DNA from: Pseudochryseolinea flava
Lineage (GTDB): Bacteria > Bacteroidota > Bacteroidia > Cytophagales > Cyclobacteriaceae
Length of the DNA: 64,000 nucleotides
Assembly: GCF_003286915.1 (NCBI RefSeq)
Contig: NZ_QMFY01000002.1
Span: 1 to 64,000, forward strand
Reading direction: 5' to 3'
Below are positions 1-8,393 of the stretch, one piece after another. The notes under the pieces were generated by a model, which was not told the origin of the DNA, searched no databases, and saw nothing but the letters and a program-made list of their open reading frames with translations. Position 1 is the stretch's first letter. Each line of letters begins with the position of its first letter. The position numbers were made by a program, and so were the translations under genes.

Positions 1-110
1 TCGTTAAGAAAAAAATCATTAAAAAACTCTTCCGAAAAACACTAGCTTAGAACCATCAAATCCACGCAGCTAAAAGGTGGGTCAGATCATTACCGAAATA
101 GGTGGGTCAC
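1..110. repeat. Putative IS21-like element end with two terminal repeats
   Basis: The nonamer ggtgggtca occurs twice in the same orientation, at 76-84 and 101-109, 25 bases apart. Closely spaced direct copies of such a short box are typical of the multiple terminal repeats of IS21-family elements, and I recall similar boxes at Bacteroidetes IS21 ends. The transposase genes are not in the window and would have to lie to the left. The frame of the neighbouring minus-strand gene runs into the second box, so the element probably interrupted that gene. Family assignment is inference. Confidence 0.45.
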
Positions 111-473
111 ACTTAGCGAAATAGTCACATCAGGCTGAAACAGTTCAGTAGAACCGGCATTAAACGCAATTACATCACCCTTAATAGTAAGCAGTCCTAT
201 TTCTCTGAGAATTGTAACCGAATTCAAAGTCAATGGTAAATAGTCCTGGAATCTTGAATTAAAATTTAAGACACAGTCAATGTTTTTAATAATAAACTCT
301 TCAAGGCTTCTTTTATAAGATTGGCCTTTCAATCTTTTAACGGTGGGTTCATGCAAGACAAACGGAAGAACAAATAGCAATTTGGAAAACTCCATTTGAT
401 GCTGAAGGCTTAAGAAATGCCCAATGGCGACAGTAGCCAAAGCTTCGTTGTTATGTAAATAGGAACTCTGCAT
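90..473 (-). CDS. ABC-3C middle component-like protein, truncated
   Basis: A 127-residue protein that resembles the small middle component of ABC three-component (ABC-3C) conflict systems: an N-terminal NNEAL segment, a hydrophobic helix, and a leucine-rich LLFVLPFVLH segment near residues 33-42, followed by a helical R-rich part. It starts 7 bases after the stop of the upstream effector-like gene, so the two are co-transcribed. The last residues (VTHLFR) are encoded inside the IS21-like repeat, so the natural C-terminus is probably missing; family members are somewhat longer as I recall. The partner ABC ATPase is not in the window and may lie left of it. Function, known for the family: couples the ATPase to the effector in phage or plasmid defence. 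Confidence 0.6.
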   Translation of the reverse strand: MQSSYLHNNEALATVAIGHFLSLQHQMEFSKLLFVLPFVLHEPTVKRLKGQSYKRSLEEFIIKNIDCVLNFNSRFQDYLPLTLNSVTILREIGLLTIKGDVIAFNAGSTELFQPDVTISLSVTHLFR

Positions 474-480
474 TCAAATA

Positions 481-1701
481 TTAGTATCGTTTTTCCCAGT
501 CATAGTGCCAGCCTATACTTTTTTCCTCCGTTAGAAGATAGAAATGGCCATTACTCAAGTCGATGTCCAAGTCCGTGTCTTCAATCTTCAAAGTCTGTCT
601 ACGCATTTCATCTAGGCACTCCAACGCTTTCTGCTTAATCTCATCATCAATAGTCGAAACGTCTAAACCGGATTTTAGTCTTTGCATTACATCTCGATAC
701 ACGCTTCGAAAACAGTTCGTCCATAAACCGACTGAGTTGCGATCAAATCCTTTTTTAGTTGATGGCAACAATCCATCCGTCATCTCCCATTCCTTTAAGT
801 TGTTAAACAATTTCAGCAAATGAGTGGTCAACTCCGCAATTCTTGCTTTGTCGTCTGAATCCACATCGCCAATGTCAACAAGCTGCTTTATGAAAAGTTG
901 TTGAGAAGGATCATCGGGAATCTGAAATTGAATTTCTCTAATTGGAAGCTTGGTGCTTAATCCAAGTTTGAAACAACTTTTAAAATGCTTGTTGAAATCT
1001 TCAAAGGAATATTCTATTATTTCCTTCTCTTTAACTGTCAAATAGTTTTTATCCCTTAATGCAGAATGAAGAGACTGATAAACATCCTGCACTTTTTCCT
1101 CTAAGTGTATCTTCTCTAGAATTCTGTCTTTAATTTTTTGGATCAAATTGTCTTCACTGAGATCAAATTGGAAAGCAGAGAGAAATAAACTGAGATGAGT
1201 TTTTGCTAATGCCCTAACATTCTCCATATACTTCTTCACGTCTGCGTCTTGAGTTCCCGCGATCAAACCATCTAAGTATGTCTGAAAATCATCGATAGAT
1301 TTAACTTCAGCCTGCACACCCTGAATGTTTACCAAAACAGGATTCGCTGAATTACTCTTGTTTGTAATAAGTTGGAAAATACTGTTCTTTAAAAATGCTT
1401 TCTTATCACTTTGCGAATTGATGACATCCACCCACAGCGAAAGTGTCTTCCATAAGTCTTTATCGCGTTCGGTTAAATTAATTATTGATCCGTCTGCTTT
1501 TGTTTGAACTGAATGTTTGGTTTGAATGAAAATAGTTTTGCCGTTACTCAGATCGATGTGAATGTCGTCCTTTACCTCCAGTCCAATTTTTTCTCCTATC
1601 CTTAGATTTAACAATAGCAGAAAGAAGTAATAGAATTGGTAATCAAACCCAATTGATGTATCTGCTGCTGTTGTATCCGTAAATGGTTTGCTCGCATCCA
1701 T
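481..1701 (-). CDS. ABC-3C / Cap4-like nuclease effector protein
   Basis: A 406-residue soluble protein. The first 65 residues carry a restriction-like nuclease signature: GFDYQ (18-22), a hydrophobic helix, Glu42, Asp45-Asp46 and a QTKH core at 60-63, the E...D...QxK order seen in Cap4/DUF4297-type DNases. The remainder is alpha-helical and charged, matching the C-terminal region that links ABC-3C effectors to the middle component. It lies 27 bases after the PLD-like gene and 7 bases before the middle-component gene. Likely role: the toxic effector of a three-component defence system that cuts DNA when triggered. The nuclease fold and family are inferred from motifs only. Confidence 0.6.
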   Translation of the reverse strand: MDASKPFTDTTAADTSIGFDYQFYYFFLLLLNLRIGEKIGLEVKDDIHIDLSNGKTIFIQTKHSVQTKADGSIINLTERDKDLWKTLSLWVDVINSQSDKKAFLKNSIFQLITNKSNSANPVLVNIQGVQAEVKSIDDFQTYLDGLIAGTQDADVKKYMENVRALAKTHLSLFLSAFQFDLSEDNLIQKIKDRILEKIHLEEKVQDVYQSLHSALRDKNYLTVKEKEIIEYSFEDFNKHFKSCFKLGLSTKLPIREIQFQIPDDPSQQLFIKQLVDIGDVDSDDKARIAELTTHLLKLFNNLKEWEMTDGLLPSTKKGFDRNSVGLWTNCFRSVYRDVMQRLKSGLDVSTIDDEIKQKALECLDEMRRQTLKIEDTDLDIDLSNGHFYLLTEEKSIGWHYDWEKRY

Positions 1702-1728
1702 AATTTCCCGATTTGAGGACGGAGATGC

Positions 1729-2442
1729 TTATAGGTGATAGACCTCTTTCGCCTTTTTCCAATTTTTCTTCAATATCGGCTGCTTGACAGAAGTTTCTCC
1801 ATTAGAAGCTTCGCCAGAGAAATGGCAGTATTTTTCAGGATAGTTCTCATCACCGTACTCATTCCATTTTTTATAGGCTTCTTTACTTAAAGGTTTTTCT
1901 ATATCGAAGGGAATTGTCACTCCTGTTCTAATGCAGTATCCATTTCCTTCGTTAGACGATTCTTTTGCAGTTTTCTTTGAACCATTTTTAGCATCCATTT
2001 TCTGAACCGTTACTCGAATTTCTTCACTGATTGTCAACAGTCGTTGTACTTCATCGAAAGTGTCCTTATAGAGTTCTGGATCTGCTTCTTTCGTGATATA
2101 AATCCCCATTTCATTATTGTTTAGTTGTGAGAATTCGTAGAGATTCATTGAGGTAATAATTGCCTCGCTATCGTTTATATAGCACTTTGCGTGAAGTGTC
2201 TTGCAGATTGAGGTCCGCACTCCAATTTGATTGGCAAGCCAATTGTTTTCATCTGGATGGAGTTTGTTTTCACGGTAGACAATTCTGATGTCCTTTTTCT
2301 GGATGTTTAGATTCTGGATGTGCTCTTTGATTCTGTCATTAAACTGCAAATACGGACTGACAAGAATGAGTTTATCCTTTGTCCGCTTAATGAGTTCTTC
2401 TAAGTAGAAAGTCACTCCACTTGTATTCAGGAATTTCGCCAT
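1729..2442 (-). CDS. PLD-family (single HKD) protein
   Basis: A 237-residue phospholipase D-superfamily protein. It has one HKD-type motif, LHAKCYIN near residues 81-88 followed by a Ser-Asn stretch, so an active enzyme would have to dimerise. The N-terminal part (LILVSPYLQFND) is the usual first strand and loop of the fold. The C-terminal 80 residues contain conserved-looking GYCIRTG and KYCHFSG segments that could bind a metal. It is the first gene of the minus-strand unit leading into the ABC-3C-like genes. PLD proteins of this type are common nuclease cargo of Bacteroidetes mobile DNA; whether it belongs to the defence system or is independent is unclear. Confidence 0.7.
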   Translation of the reverse strand: MAKFLNTSGVTFYLEELIKRTKDKLILVSPYLQFNDRIKEHIQNLNIQKKDIRIVYRENKLHPDENNWLANQIGVRTSICKTLHAKCYINDSEAIITSMNLYEFSQLNNNEMGIYITKEADPELYKDTFDEVQRLLTISEEIRVTVQKMDAKNGSKKTAKESSNEGNGYCIRTGVTIPFDIEKPLSKEAYKKWNEYGDENYPEKYCHFSGEASNGETSVKQPILKKNWKKAKEVYHL

Positions 2443-2535
2443 AGGGTTGTATAAAATAATTAACAGCTATCTGTTAATGGATAGAGTTCCAAAGCCAATT
2501 GAGGATTCCAAGTGGGCTCGTGATCGCGCGGATCG

Positions 2536-2544
2536 GGTGGGTCA
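2536..2544. repeat. Third copy of the ggtgggtca box
   Basis: The same nonamer as in the left-end repeat, in the same orientation, upstream of the PLD-like gene. With the copies at 76 and 101 it brackets the ABC-3C-like genes. It could be a remnant of a second IS end. The surrounding stretch 2443-2623 otherwise holds nothing recognisable. Confidence 0.3.
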
Positions 2545-2623
2545 GGGAATCACCGACTACTAAAGTAAAGATTTAATCACAGCCGGTCAACAGTTTGCAT
2601 GGGTTGTGATTGGATTAAAAACA

Positions 2624-2649
2624 AAAAGGCAATCTTTCGACTGCCTTTT
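2624..2649 (-). terminator. Rho-independent terminator after the 55-residue gene
   Basis: The arms AAAAGGCA (2624-2631) and TGCCTTTT (2642-2649) pair around a 10-base loop. Read on the minus strand the hairpin is followed by a T-rich run, about 30 bases downstream of the stop of the small gene at 2679. Confidence 0.7.
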
Positions 2650-2678
2650 GATATAATTATGTTGTTAAAATCCTCTCA

Positions 2679-2846
2679 TCAGCTAGGACGCTTCTGAAAA
2701 GCCTTAGGAAATCCATGCTTTTCCAAGAACTGTTTAGAGTCATTGGCTTTCTTCACAAAGAATGCCTCATTGCCGTAATCCCTCACGGTGGAATTCACCA
2801 CTGCTTTTGAGCCTACTTTTTGAATGTGTTTCTTTTCGTTAGCCAT
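2679..2846 (-). CDS. Small 55-residue basic protein
   Basis: An ATG-started frame of 55 codons, rich in Lys (about nine), beginning MANEKKHIQKVGSKAVV and ending QKRPS. It starts 36 bases after the stop of the DUF6934-like gene and is followed by a good terminator, so it forms the end of that transcription unit. No domain is recognised. The protein-like composition, start context and terminator argue that it is real. A small basic partner directly after a conserved cytosolic protein could suggest a toxin-antitoxin-like pair, but nothing in the sequence proves it. Confidence 0.65.
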   Translation of the reverse strand: MANEKKHIQKVGSKAVVNSTVRDYGNEAFFVKKANDSKQFLEKHGFPKAFQKRPS

Positions 2847-2882
2847 TTTTGACCTCGTTTTCTACCCTACAAATTTAAGCAT

Positions 2883-3332
2883 TTATTTTCGCCTTGCCAT
2901 AAAGGCCTCGTAATTCGTGCCTATTTGGAAGGCCTCCCAGCCCACACCCTTTTTAAACGCATAAATCTCTAAAATTGGTTCAATTTGAGCCAAATTCGCG
3001 GAAATTCCCATTTGATACAGCCTTGTTCGGGCCGGGGTGCTACCTTCAGCATATACCAACATGTCTGGATAAGCGGCTGTAAAATCCAGAACCGTGGCGG
3101 CTACTGTCGCCAGCACTTTTTGTGTGTCCTGGTTATTGGTAGTCGAGACATCATCGATCCGAGCTTCCGCCTCATTCCAATCACCAAACCCTAAGTTGAA
3201 GTAAGTCATACCGTCAACGTTGCGCGGAGAGTACCGCACGACTTTCTTAATTGAACCCTTTGGACCGTTGCTCTCGAATTCAAAATCGAGATACGATTCA
3301 TTCGTCTGAAAACTGTATTGGGCCTGGTTCAC
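2883..3332 (-). CDS. DUF6934-like protein
   Basis: A 149-residue soluble protein with the start MNQAQYSFQTNESYLDFEFE followed by GPKGSIKKVVRYSP, a pattern I associate with DUF6934 proteins frequent in Bacteroidetes genomes. It combines an N-terminal beta-rich half (FEFESNGPKG to FNLGFGDWNE) with a helical centre (VLATVAATVLDFTAAYPD) and a C-terminal half ending in YEAFMARRK. Function is unknown. It lies between the RteC gene and a 55-residue gene in the same direction. Confidence 0.6.
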   Translation of the reverse strand: MNQAQYSFQTNESYLDFEFESNGPKGSIKKVVRYSPRNVDGMTYFNLGFGDWNEAEARIDDVSTTNNQDTQKVLATVAATVLDFTAAYPDMLVYAEGSTPARTRLYQMGISANLAQIEPILEIYAFKKGVGWEAFQIGTNYEAFMARRK

Positions 3333-3365
3333 TTTGCTCTAAATGGAATCGTAAAATACCAACTT

Positions 3366-4184
3366 TTACTCAACAAGCATTGGCTCGTCAAGCCTCTCAG
3401 CCAATTTGAATTTCAACTCGTCAAGGAAGACAGTCTTCGCTTTTTTTCTGGTTTGAATGTCCCGAAACGTTCTGTAATAATTTCCAAGATCAACATGGAA
3501 GATCTTTTCAAAGTAGGTCGCGATCATTTTCACATCAGTCACGGATTTATTGAAGACACCTGATACCTGAAGCGCGTACATCAATTCAATCAGCGATATC
3601 TTCGGGCCTGTCCATTGGAGTGGACTGTACTCGTCCACTGGCATTGTAAGCTTCTCGATAGCTTTAGTCAGATGCTCCTTCATCAACTCATAAGACTGAA
3701 GCAAACAGAATTTATGATCGAATGGCGTGCAGAAACGTGAATCGTAGATGACATCGTTGCCCGTCTCGTGATTCTTATCAGGCAAAAAGTATTTTGAATC
3801 CAGGTAAGTTGAACCTAAATGCAAGTACTTATAAAATTCCATGTGCGTATTAATAAACGCCTGACCTTTCTGCAATGCCTCGAGGTAGTGTTTAATAATA
3901 GAATCTTTTTCTAACGGCTTTGAGACTTCGATTTCGAATAGCTCGTTGTGAAACAGTAATAAACTCACAAACTTCGGCTTGATATTCTTGAAGAAATAAA
4001 TCTCTTCCTGTGGTGATGAGAACTCGTATTGATAGAGATAGTTCTTAAGACCATAGGTGTGCGATTTCACTATCTCTATATAATTACTCTCCTTGACAAT
4101 CGAGTCCTTTGCAGATAACTCCACTTCTGCAAACTTCTCTTGCATCGTCACATATAATTCCTCGGCAAATTCTTTCATATCCAT
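3366..4184 (-). CDS. rteC: RteC-family regulator of element excision
   Basis: A 272-residue protein matching RteC, which in Bacteroides conjugative elements activates excision genes. The diagnostic C-terminal part is present: LQWTGPKISLIELMYALQ, then a V-x-D-x-K-x-IATYFEKIF segment and GNYYRTFRDIQTRKK. The N-terminal half is helical. It starts 2 bases after the coupling-protein stop, so it is translated as part of the mobilization operon. In the classical system RteC acts below a two-component pair; here a hybrid kinase sits in the same gene run and could play that part. Confidence 0.88.
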   Translation of the reverse strand: MDMKEFAEELYVTMQEKFAEVELSAKDSIVKESNYIEIVKSHTYGLKNYLYQYEFSSPQEEIYFFKNIKPKFVSLLLFHNELFEIEVSKPLEKDSIIKHYLEALQKGQAFINTHMEFYKYLHLGSTYLDSKYFLPDKNHETGNDVIYDSRFCTPFDHKFCLLQSYELMKEHLTKAIEKLTMPVDEYSPLQWTGPKISLIELMYALQVSGVFNKSVTDVKMIATYFEKIFHVDLGNYYRTFRDIQTRKKAKTVFLDELKFKLAERLDEPMLVE

Positions 4185-4186
4185 AA

Positions 4187-6130
4187 TTAAGCTGCTTTTT
4201 TGGTTACTTGATCTACTATGTATTCAATCTCACGTTTTATCAGGAGGTAATTCTCCATGATCTCCTCTTGCGTCACATCCCGTACTTTTGGTATTGGGGC
4301 ATAGCCATCTTCTTCCCGTTTTATCGCTTCATGATCGTTTATGATTTCGTTGTGAAATATTTTCAAGCTGATTTTCTGATCTGGATCATCCGCAACCATT
4401 CCAACAAACTCACCTGATGACAGTGAAGCTATTTTTGAAGGTGGAATTGCGGAATCGAGTTGTGTAGATTTGCTAACTGATGTATCAGAACTGTTTATTG
4501 AAACGCTTTCACGCTCCTGGACAATCTTGCCAAACCTCTCAGACAACAACTTCGCGGTCTCTCCTACTACCTGCCCACTAATTACGTTTCCGACAATGTT
4601 CATTATTACTTCAGCCTGCTCCTTCCCATAGTCCTTCTTCAGCTGACTATAATCCTGAACGGCAAGTGTGGTGGCAACCTTGTTTGCCCTGGCTGTTGCC
4701 ATTAACGTATCGATGCCGTTAAAATAGATAGTCGGAAATTCATCAAAGATCAAACTGCTTTTCATCTGGTGCTTCTTGTTCACCAGCTTGATCACTCTCG
4801 TTATATAAAGTGAAAGTACTGCGCCATAGATCTGCTGCTTTTGCGGATTGTTTCCCATACAAACAATCTTGGGCCTATCAGGATTATTGATATCGAGCGT
4901 GAAATCATTGCCTGAGAGAACATAATAAAGTTGTGGTGATGAAAGTCGCGCCAATCCAATCTTAGCACTGGCGACTTGCCCTTCAAGTTGCTCCATCGCG
5001 GAATTTCTAAATGCTGATCGAAACGGGTTAATCAATACTTCAACTTCCCTCTCAGAACCAAGAATTTTAAACAACGTTGGATAATCCAATTGCATGAGTT
5101 CAATCACATGCGGAAGGGTACAAAAACAACCTCCTTCAAATTTCTTCAGAAACCAAATTATTGCAGTCACGAAATTTATTGGTGACTCAACAAAGAAGTC
5201 ACCTTGCTTCTTTATCCAGTCCCTATTCAATCCAAGCATTATCGTCCTTGACGACTCCGTTGCATCAGTAATATCAAACATGGTAGATGGATCGAGTGGA
5301 TTACATCTGTGATAGATGTGATCGAAATTGATCACATAGAATTCAGGCTGGATTTGATAAGCATTTCTATTTTGAATGAGAGCATTATAGGCAATGATCG
5401 ACAGGTCATCGAACTTGAAATCATAAACGAACATGGAAAAGCCCTTTCGTATGTGCTGCGTGATAACATGGCGGATCACAAAATAAGATTTACCTGCACC
5501 AGGTGTACCAATAACAAGAAGGGAGCGAAAAGGATTTATAAAATTAATCCAGCTGGATCTCTCCTTCCCTTTGATTACATACTTCGCTGGAAGATTGATA
5601 CTATATTGATTATCTAGCAGTCGCTCCTCTTGAGGAAACGATTCATTTCTAGAATTAAAAATGTCAGAAGTCAATTTCAGTTTCAAAAGTCTTGTTAGCC
5701 GGGCACCACCTGTCAATATTAAAATGTACCCCAACGCGATCAATGCAAAATAGATGTAGACCTGCCATTCAAACTCAATACCTATTTCGAAAACATAATG
5801 ACTAACAAAGAATATCGATGAACCGAACAAGACGAAACTTACTGCGGCAGTTGCGCTCGTCTTTTCTTCTTTTTTACCTTTCACCCCAACCAATGAAATA
5901 ACGAGTAGCAAAATCACCCCTATCTTGGAATAGTATATTGAGTTGAATAAACCTGTTGCTCCAAGCTTTATCAATACCTTGTCACTGAATTCGCTGCTGT
6001 AGCCCCAAGCTTTAAATGCTTCGTAACAGAAATAATAGCAATGGATGACGAGTAAGACCAGACTCCCCATTCGGGTAAAGTCAACAATCTTTCGTAGTGC
6101 TTGATCATTTTCACCTGTCTGATGCGCCAT
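4187..6130 (-). CDS. Type IV coupling protein (VirD4/TraG-like)
   Basis: A 647-residue conjugation ATPase that would deliver the relaxase-DNA complex to a mating channel. Several N-terminal membrane segments fall in the first 145 residues. The Walker A motif GTPGAGKS is at 208-215 and a Walker B-like SSLIFDEF at about residue 417-424. It begins 10 bases after the relaxase stop and ends 2 bases before rteC. In Bacteroides mobilizable elements this protein is often named MobC. No mating-channel genes are seen, so the element is probably mobilizable, needing a helper, rather than self-transmissible. Confidence 0.9.
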   Translation of the reverse strand: MAHQTGENDQALRKIVDFTRMGSLVLLVIHCYYFCYEAFKAWGYSSEFSDKVLIKLGATGLFNSIYYSKIGVILLLVISLVGVKGKKEEKTSATAAVSFVLFGSSIFFVSHYVFEIGIEFEWQVYIYFALIALGYILILTGGARLTRLLKLKLTSDIFNSRNESFPQEERLLDNQYSINLPAKYVIKGKERSSWINFINPFRSLLVIGTPGAGKSYFVIRHVITQHIRKGFSMFVYDFKFDDLSIIAYNALIQNRNAYQIQPEFYVINFDHIYHRCNPLDPSTMFDITDATESSRTIMLGLNRDWIKKQGDFFVESPINFVTAIIWFLKKFEGGCFCTLPHVIELMQLDYPTLFKILGSEREVEVLINPFRSAFRNSAMEQLEGQVASAKIGLARLSSPQLYYVLSGNDFTLDINNPDRPKIVCMGNNPQKQQIYGAVLSLYITRVIKLVNKKHQMKSSLIFDEFPTIYFNGIDTLMATARANKVATTLAVQDYSQLKKDYGKEQAEVIMNIVGNVISGQVVGETAKLLSERFGKIVQERESVSINSSDTSVSKSTQLDSAIPPSKIASLSSGEFVGMVADDPDQKISLKIFHNEIINDHEAIKREEDGYAPIPKVRDVTQEEIMENYLLIKREIEYIVDQVTKKAA

Positions 6131-6140
6131 GATAAACTTG

Positions 6141-7388
6141 TTAAATTGATCTTCCCTTCCGCTTCTTCTTCTTTTTCAAATCATAAGGCGTATTCGAGTG
6201 ATCGACATTTGCTTCCGTTAGCTGCCGCACGAGATCCAAATTTTCGAGTCTTGGATCTGCATCGCTGATCGAATAAGTTTGCTTCTCGTTGTACTCCTTC
6301 ACCGGCAGACGCGGCATTGTTGGATCTTTTTTATCAGGTTCTATTTTGAATCGCTCCTGAATTCCATTCGCGCTGTAGCTTTTGCCCAGTGCACTACCGT
6401 TGAATACACACTTCGTTGTATTGTCTATGAAGGTTAGTCCATATATTCTTCCGTCCTCGTTCTGCCTAACAACCGGATAGACATCATTGGCGACCATATG
6501 TTTGACGAAGTCCGAAAACTCCCTCCCCGGTTTCGCTTCAAATGCGTCAATGACGGTTCTCAATCTTTGCCCATGAGATTCACGTCTCATTTCGTTGAGT
6601 TCAAACTGACCGGAGAGAAATTTCAAGGTCGGGCTGCCATATATTGAGCTGGCTTTAATGGGTACTCCAATAGCCTGGCCTTTCTTATCTAACAAAGAGT
6701 ATCGCAAACCATTCTTTTCTCGAATCAGTGTTCCTTCTTTACCCTGATCTGCGATTATGTTGTATTGCTTCAAAACCGCATTCAGTTCATGGATGGATGT
6801 AAACTTGTATGATCTCACAACAGCATTTACAATATTTGAAATTGTCCGCTTGGTTTCAGACTTACCATATGCGGCTCTTGTGAGATCGGCAGGCTTTAGA
6901 ATCTCATTATCCTGCTTCCGGCCTTGGGCCTTGACAAGCTTAAAGTCGATTTCAATTTCTCTTCTTGCCGTTTCAGATCGATCACGGCCAATATTGTGCA
7001 GATCGATTCTGCTTCCATCAACTTTGACATTTGTCGTGACTAAATGAATATGAGGGTGCGCTGCATCAAAATGTTGATACACCAGGTATGGCTGGCTTCC
7101 GAAACCAATTTTGTCTAAATAGGTTTCGGCAATCTTTTCCAACATGTCCTTATCTAGTCGATCACTCTTGTCAAAATTTAACGAGATGTGAATCGCGTTG
7201 GTCTTCACTTTCGAATTCAATAACTGATAGTCAAGAAAGGTCTGCAACTTGTCATTAAAGCCTAACTCATCTGCCTTAACCGGAAACCCCTCTGCCCTAA
7301 TGCAAGCAGCAGTCCCCTCCTTAACCTTGTTCTCGTTGTAGCTGAGAACTCCTCGTATCGTCTTCCCACTAATCACCTTTGCAACCAT
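6141..7388 (-). CDS. Relaxase / mobilization nuclease (MobB-like)
   Basis: A 415-residue relaxase that nicks the transfer origin and pilots the strand. Catalytic Tyr17 lies in VLSYNENKV, and the metal-binding histidines are in HPHIHLV near residue 111-117, the HxH pattern of MOB relaxases. The C-terminus is highly basic (KKKKKRKGR). Its start overlaps the accessory protein gene by 16 bases, indicating coupled translation. The N-terminal MVAKVISGKTIRG is typical of Bacteroidetes relaxases. Confidence 0.92.
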   Translation of the reverse strand: MVAKVISGKTIRGVLSYNENKVKEGTAACIRAEGFPVKADELGFNDKLQTFLDYQLLNSKVKTNAIHISLNFDKSDRLDKDMLEKIAETYLDKIGFGSQPYLVYQHFDAAHPHIHLVTTNVKVDGSRIDLHNIGRDRSETARREIEIDFKLVKAQGRKQDNEILKPADLTRAAYGKSETKRTISNIVNAVVRSYKFTSIHELNAVLKQYNIIADQGKEGTLIREKNGLRYSLLDKKGQAIGVPIKASSIYGSPTLKFLSGQFELNEMRRESHGQRLRTVIDAFEAKPGREFSDFVKHMVANDVYPVVRQNEDGRIYGLTFIDNTTKCVFNGSALGKSYSANGIQERFKIEPDKKDPTMPRLPVKEYNEKQTYSISDADPRLENLDLVRQLTEANVDHSNTPYDLKKKKKRKGRSI

Positions 7389-7780
7389 TTTCGTCCAAGT
7401 GTATCTACCATTTCCATCAACACGCTGACCTTTTCACTAACCTTTGTGTATTCCTCGGCTACCTCCATCGCATAAAACATCTTCTTGCGTTCAGTATCTG
7501 CTGCATGGAAATGCCGAGTGATCTGATTGACGTTAGTGCCAATTGCTCGAAGCTCAGACCGGATGCCTGCCAGTTCTTGGATGTGAACTTGAAGGCTCAT
7601 GTCTCTTTTAATCATCACGATCTTTTCTTTCGAAAGAATTTTCCTTACCAGTTCGCCAATCGAATGACAGTTACTTTCGGAGAGACTAGATTCAAGACGG
7701 TTGAATACTGCATCATTCACCCGTGTTCGAATCGGATGATTAAGCAGCTCCTCTGGTCTTGATAATTTCTTTCTCGCCAT
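7373..7780 (-). CDS. Relaxosome accessory protein (MobA/MobC-like)
   Basis: A 135-residue DNA-binding accessory of the relaxase. I place the start at the ATG at 7780 (MARKKLSRPEEL); the open frame continues to 7876, but that part is unlike the family and a GAGAG stretch precedes 7780. The N-terminal half looks like a ribbon-helix-helix domain (RTRVNDAVFNRLESSLSES) and the rest is helical with the family pattern ELRAIGTNVNQITRH. Gene order, accessory protein, relaxase, coupling protein, is standard. Confidence 0.88.
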   Translation of the reverse strand: MARKKLSRPEELLNHPIRTRVNDAVFNRLESSLSESNCHSIGELVRKILSKEKIVMIKRDMSLQVHIQELAGIRSELRAIGTNVNQITRHFHAADTERKKMFYAMEVAEEYTKVSEKVSVLMEMVDTLGRKWLQR

Positions 7781-7836
7781 ATTTTTCTCTCGTGGGTGTA
7801 AAGAAAGGCGAGACCTATACTGGAAAACAGTTACAA

Positions 7837-7850
7837 GGGTACTAGTACCC
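7837..7850. promoter_or_regulatory. Perfect 14-base palindrome upstream of the mobilization operon
   Basis: GGGTACTAGTACCC is a perfect palindrome 57 bases upstream of the accessory-protein start. Its position suits an operator for the mobilization operon or part of the transfer origin, which in related elements lies next to the relaxosome genes. Confidence 0.5.
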
Positions 7851-7893
7851 CCGGTAATGCATTGATTGTGAGACAAAAAAAATTATGGGCGCT

Positions 7894-8178
7894 CTAAATC
7901 ATTTTAAAAAAAGTTCTTTTATGGTGTAGATCAGCGCGAAGAAAGCACTTAAAAAGAGAATGATTCTCTCTGATACAATCATCAGTTTCATAATCCTCTT
8001 TCTGGTTTTCTTCTTCACTTTTAGCCTTTACTATATATATATGCGTGCTATCCCCTTGCTTGAGCACCAGGCACAAAAGCGGTAAAAGCAGCTTAATAAG
8101 CCGGGTGATTCTCGATTTTTTGAAAGCTATTAAGAAGAGTTTTGAACTTTTAGGACGGGGTTTTCTGGCCGTTGTCAT
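7894..8178 (-). CDS. Doubtful basic 94-residue protein
   Basis: An ATG-started frame between the mobilization operon and the zinc-finger membrane protein gene. It is very basic at the start (MTTARKPRPKSSK), has one hydrophobic segment (LIKLLLPLLCLVL) and an acidic centre. No family is recognised. It could be a real small element gene, but the segment may instead be the non-coding transfer-origin region. Confidence 0.35.
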   Translation of the reverse strand: MTTARKPRPKSSKLFLIAFKKSRITRLIKLLLPLLCLVLKQGDSTHIYIVKAKSEEENQKEDYETDDCIRENHSLFKCFLRADLHHKRTFFKMI

Positions 8179-8190
8179 GCGTATTTTAGC

Positions 8191-8329
8191 CTGAAGGGCT
8201 TAAGACGCTTAGACCGGCTGAATTACTTTTGAGGGTTCTCAGGGTCGCCCAGATGCCGAGTTCCGAGGCATTTTCGTGGACAAAAATACATCTTGCTGAT
8301 GCTGGAGGACAAGCATCGAAGCCCTTCAG
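8191..8329. repeat. Long-range inverted repeat, candidate transfer origin
   Basis: CTGAAGGGCTT (8191-8201) and its exact complement AAGCCCTTCAG (8319-8329) flank about 117 bases that are more GC-rich than the neighbourhood. The block lies in a non-coding gap between the mobilization operon and the replication-type genes, where oriT of Bacteroides mobilizable elements usually sits. Confidence 0.4.
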
Positions 8330-8340
8330 ATGAGGCCATA

Positions 8341-8367
8341 AAAAAGCCCGGATTTTATCCAGGCTTC
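8341..8367 (-). terminator. Terminator after the zinc-finger membrane protein gene
   Basis: On the minus strand AAGCCTGGAT pairs with ATCCGGGCTT around a short loop (one mismatch) and is followed by six T. It lies 27 bases after the stop of the gene ending at 8394. Confidence 0.8.
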
Positions 8368-8393
8368 GCAGATTATTGTGGTTCTAGATTTCC

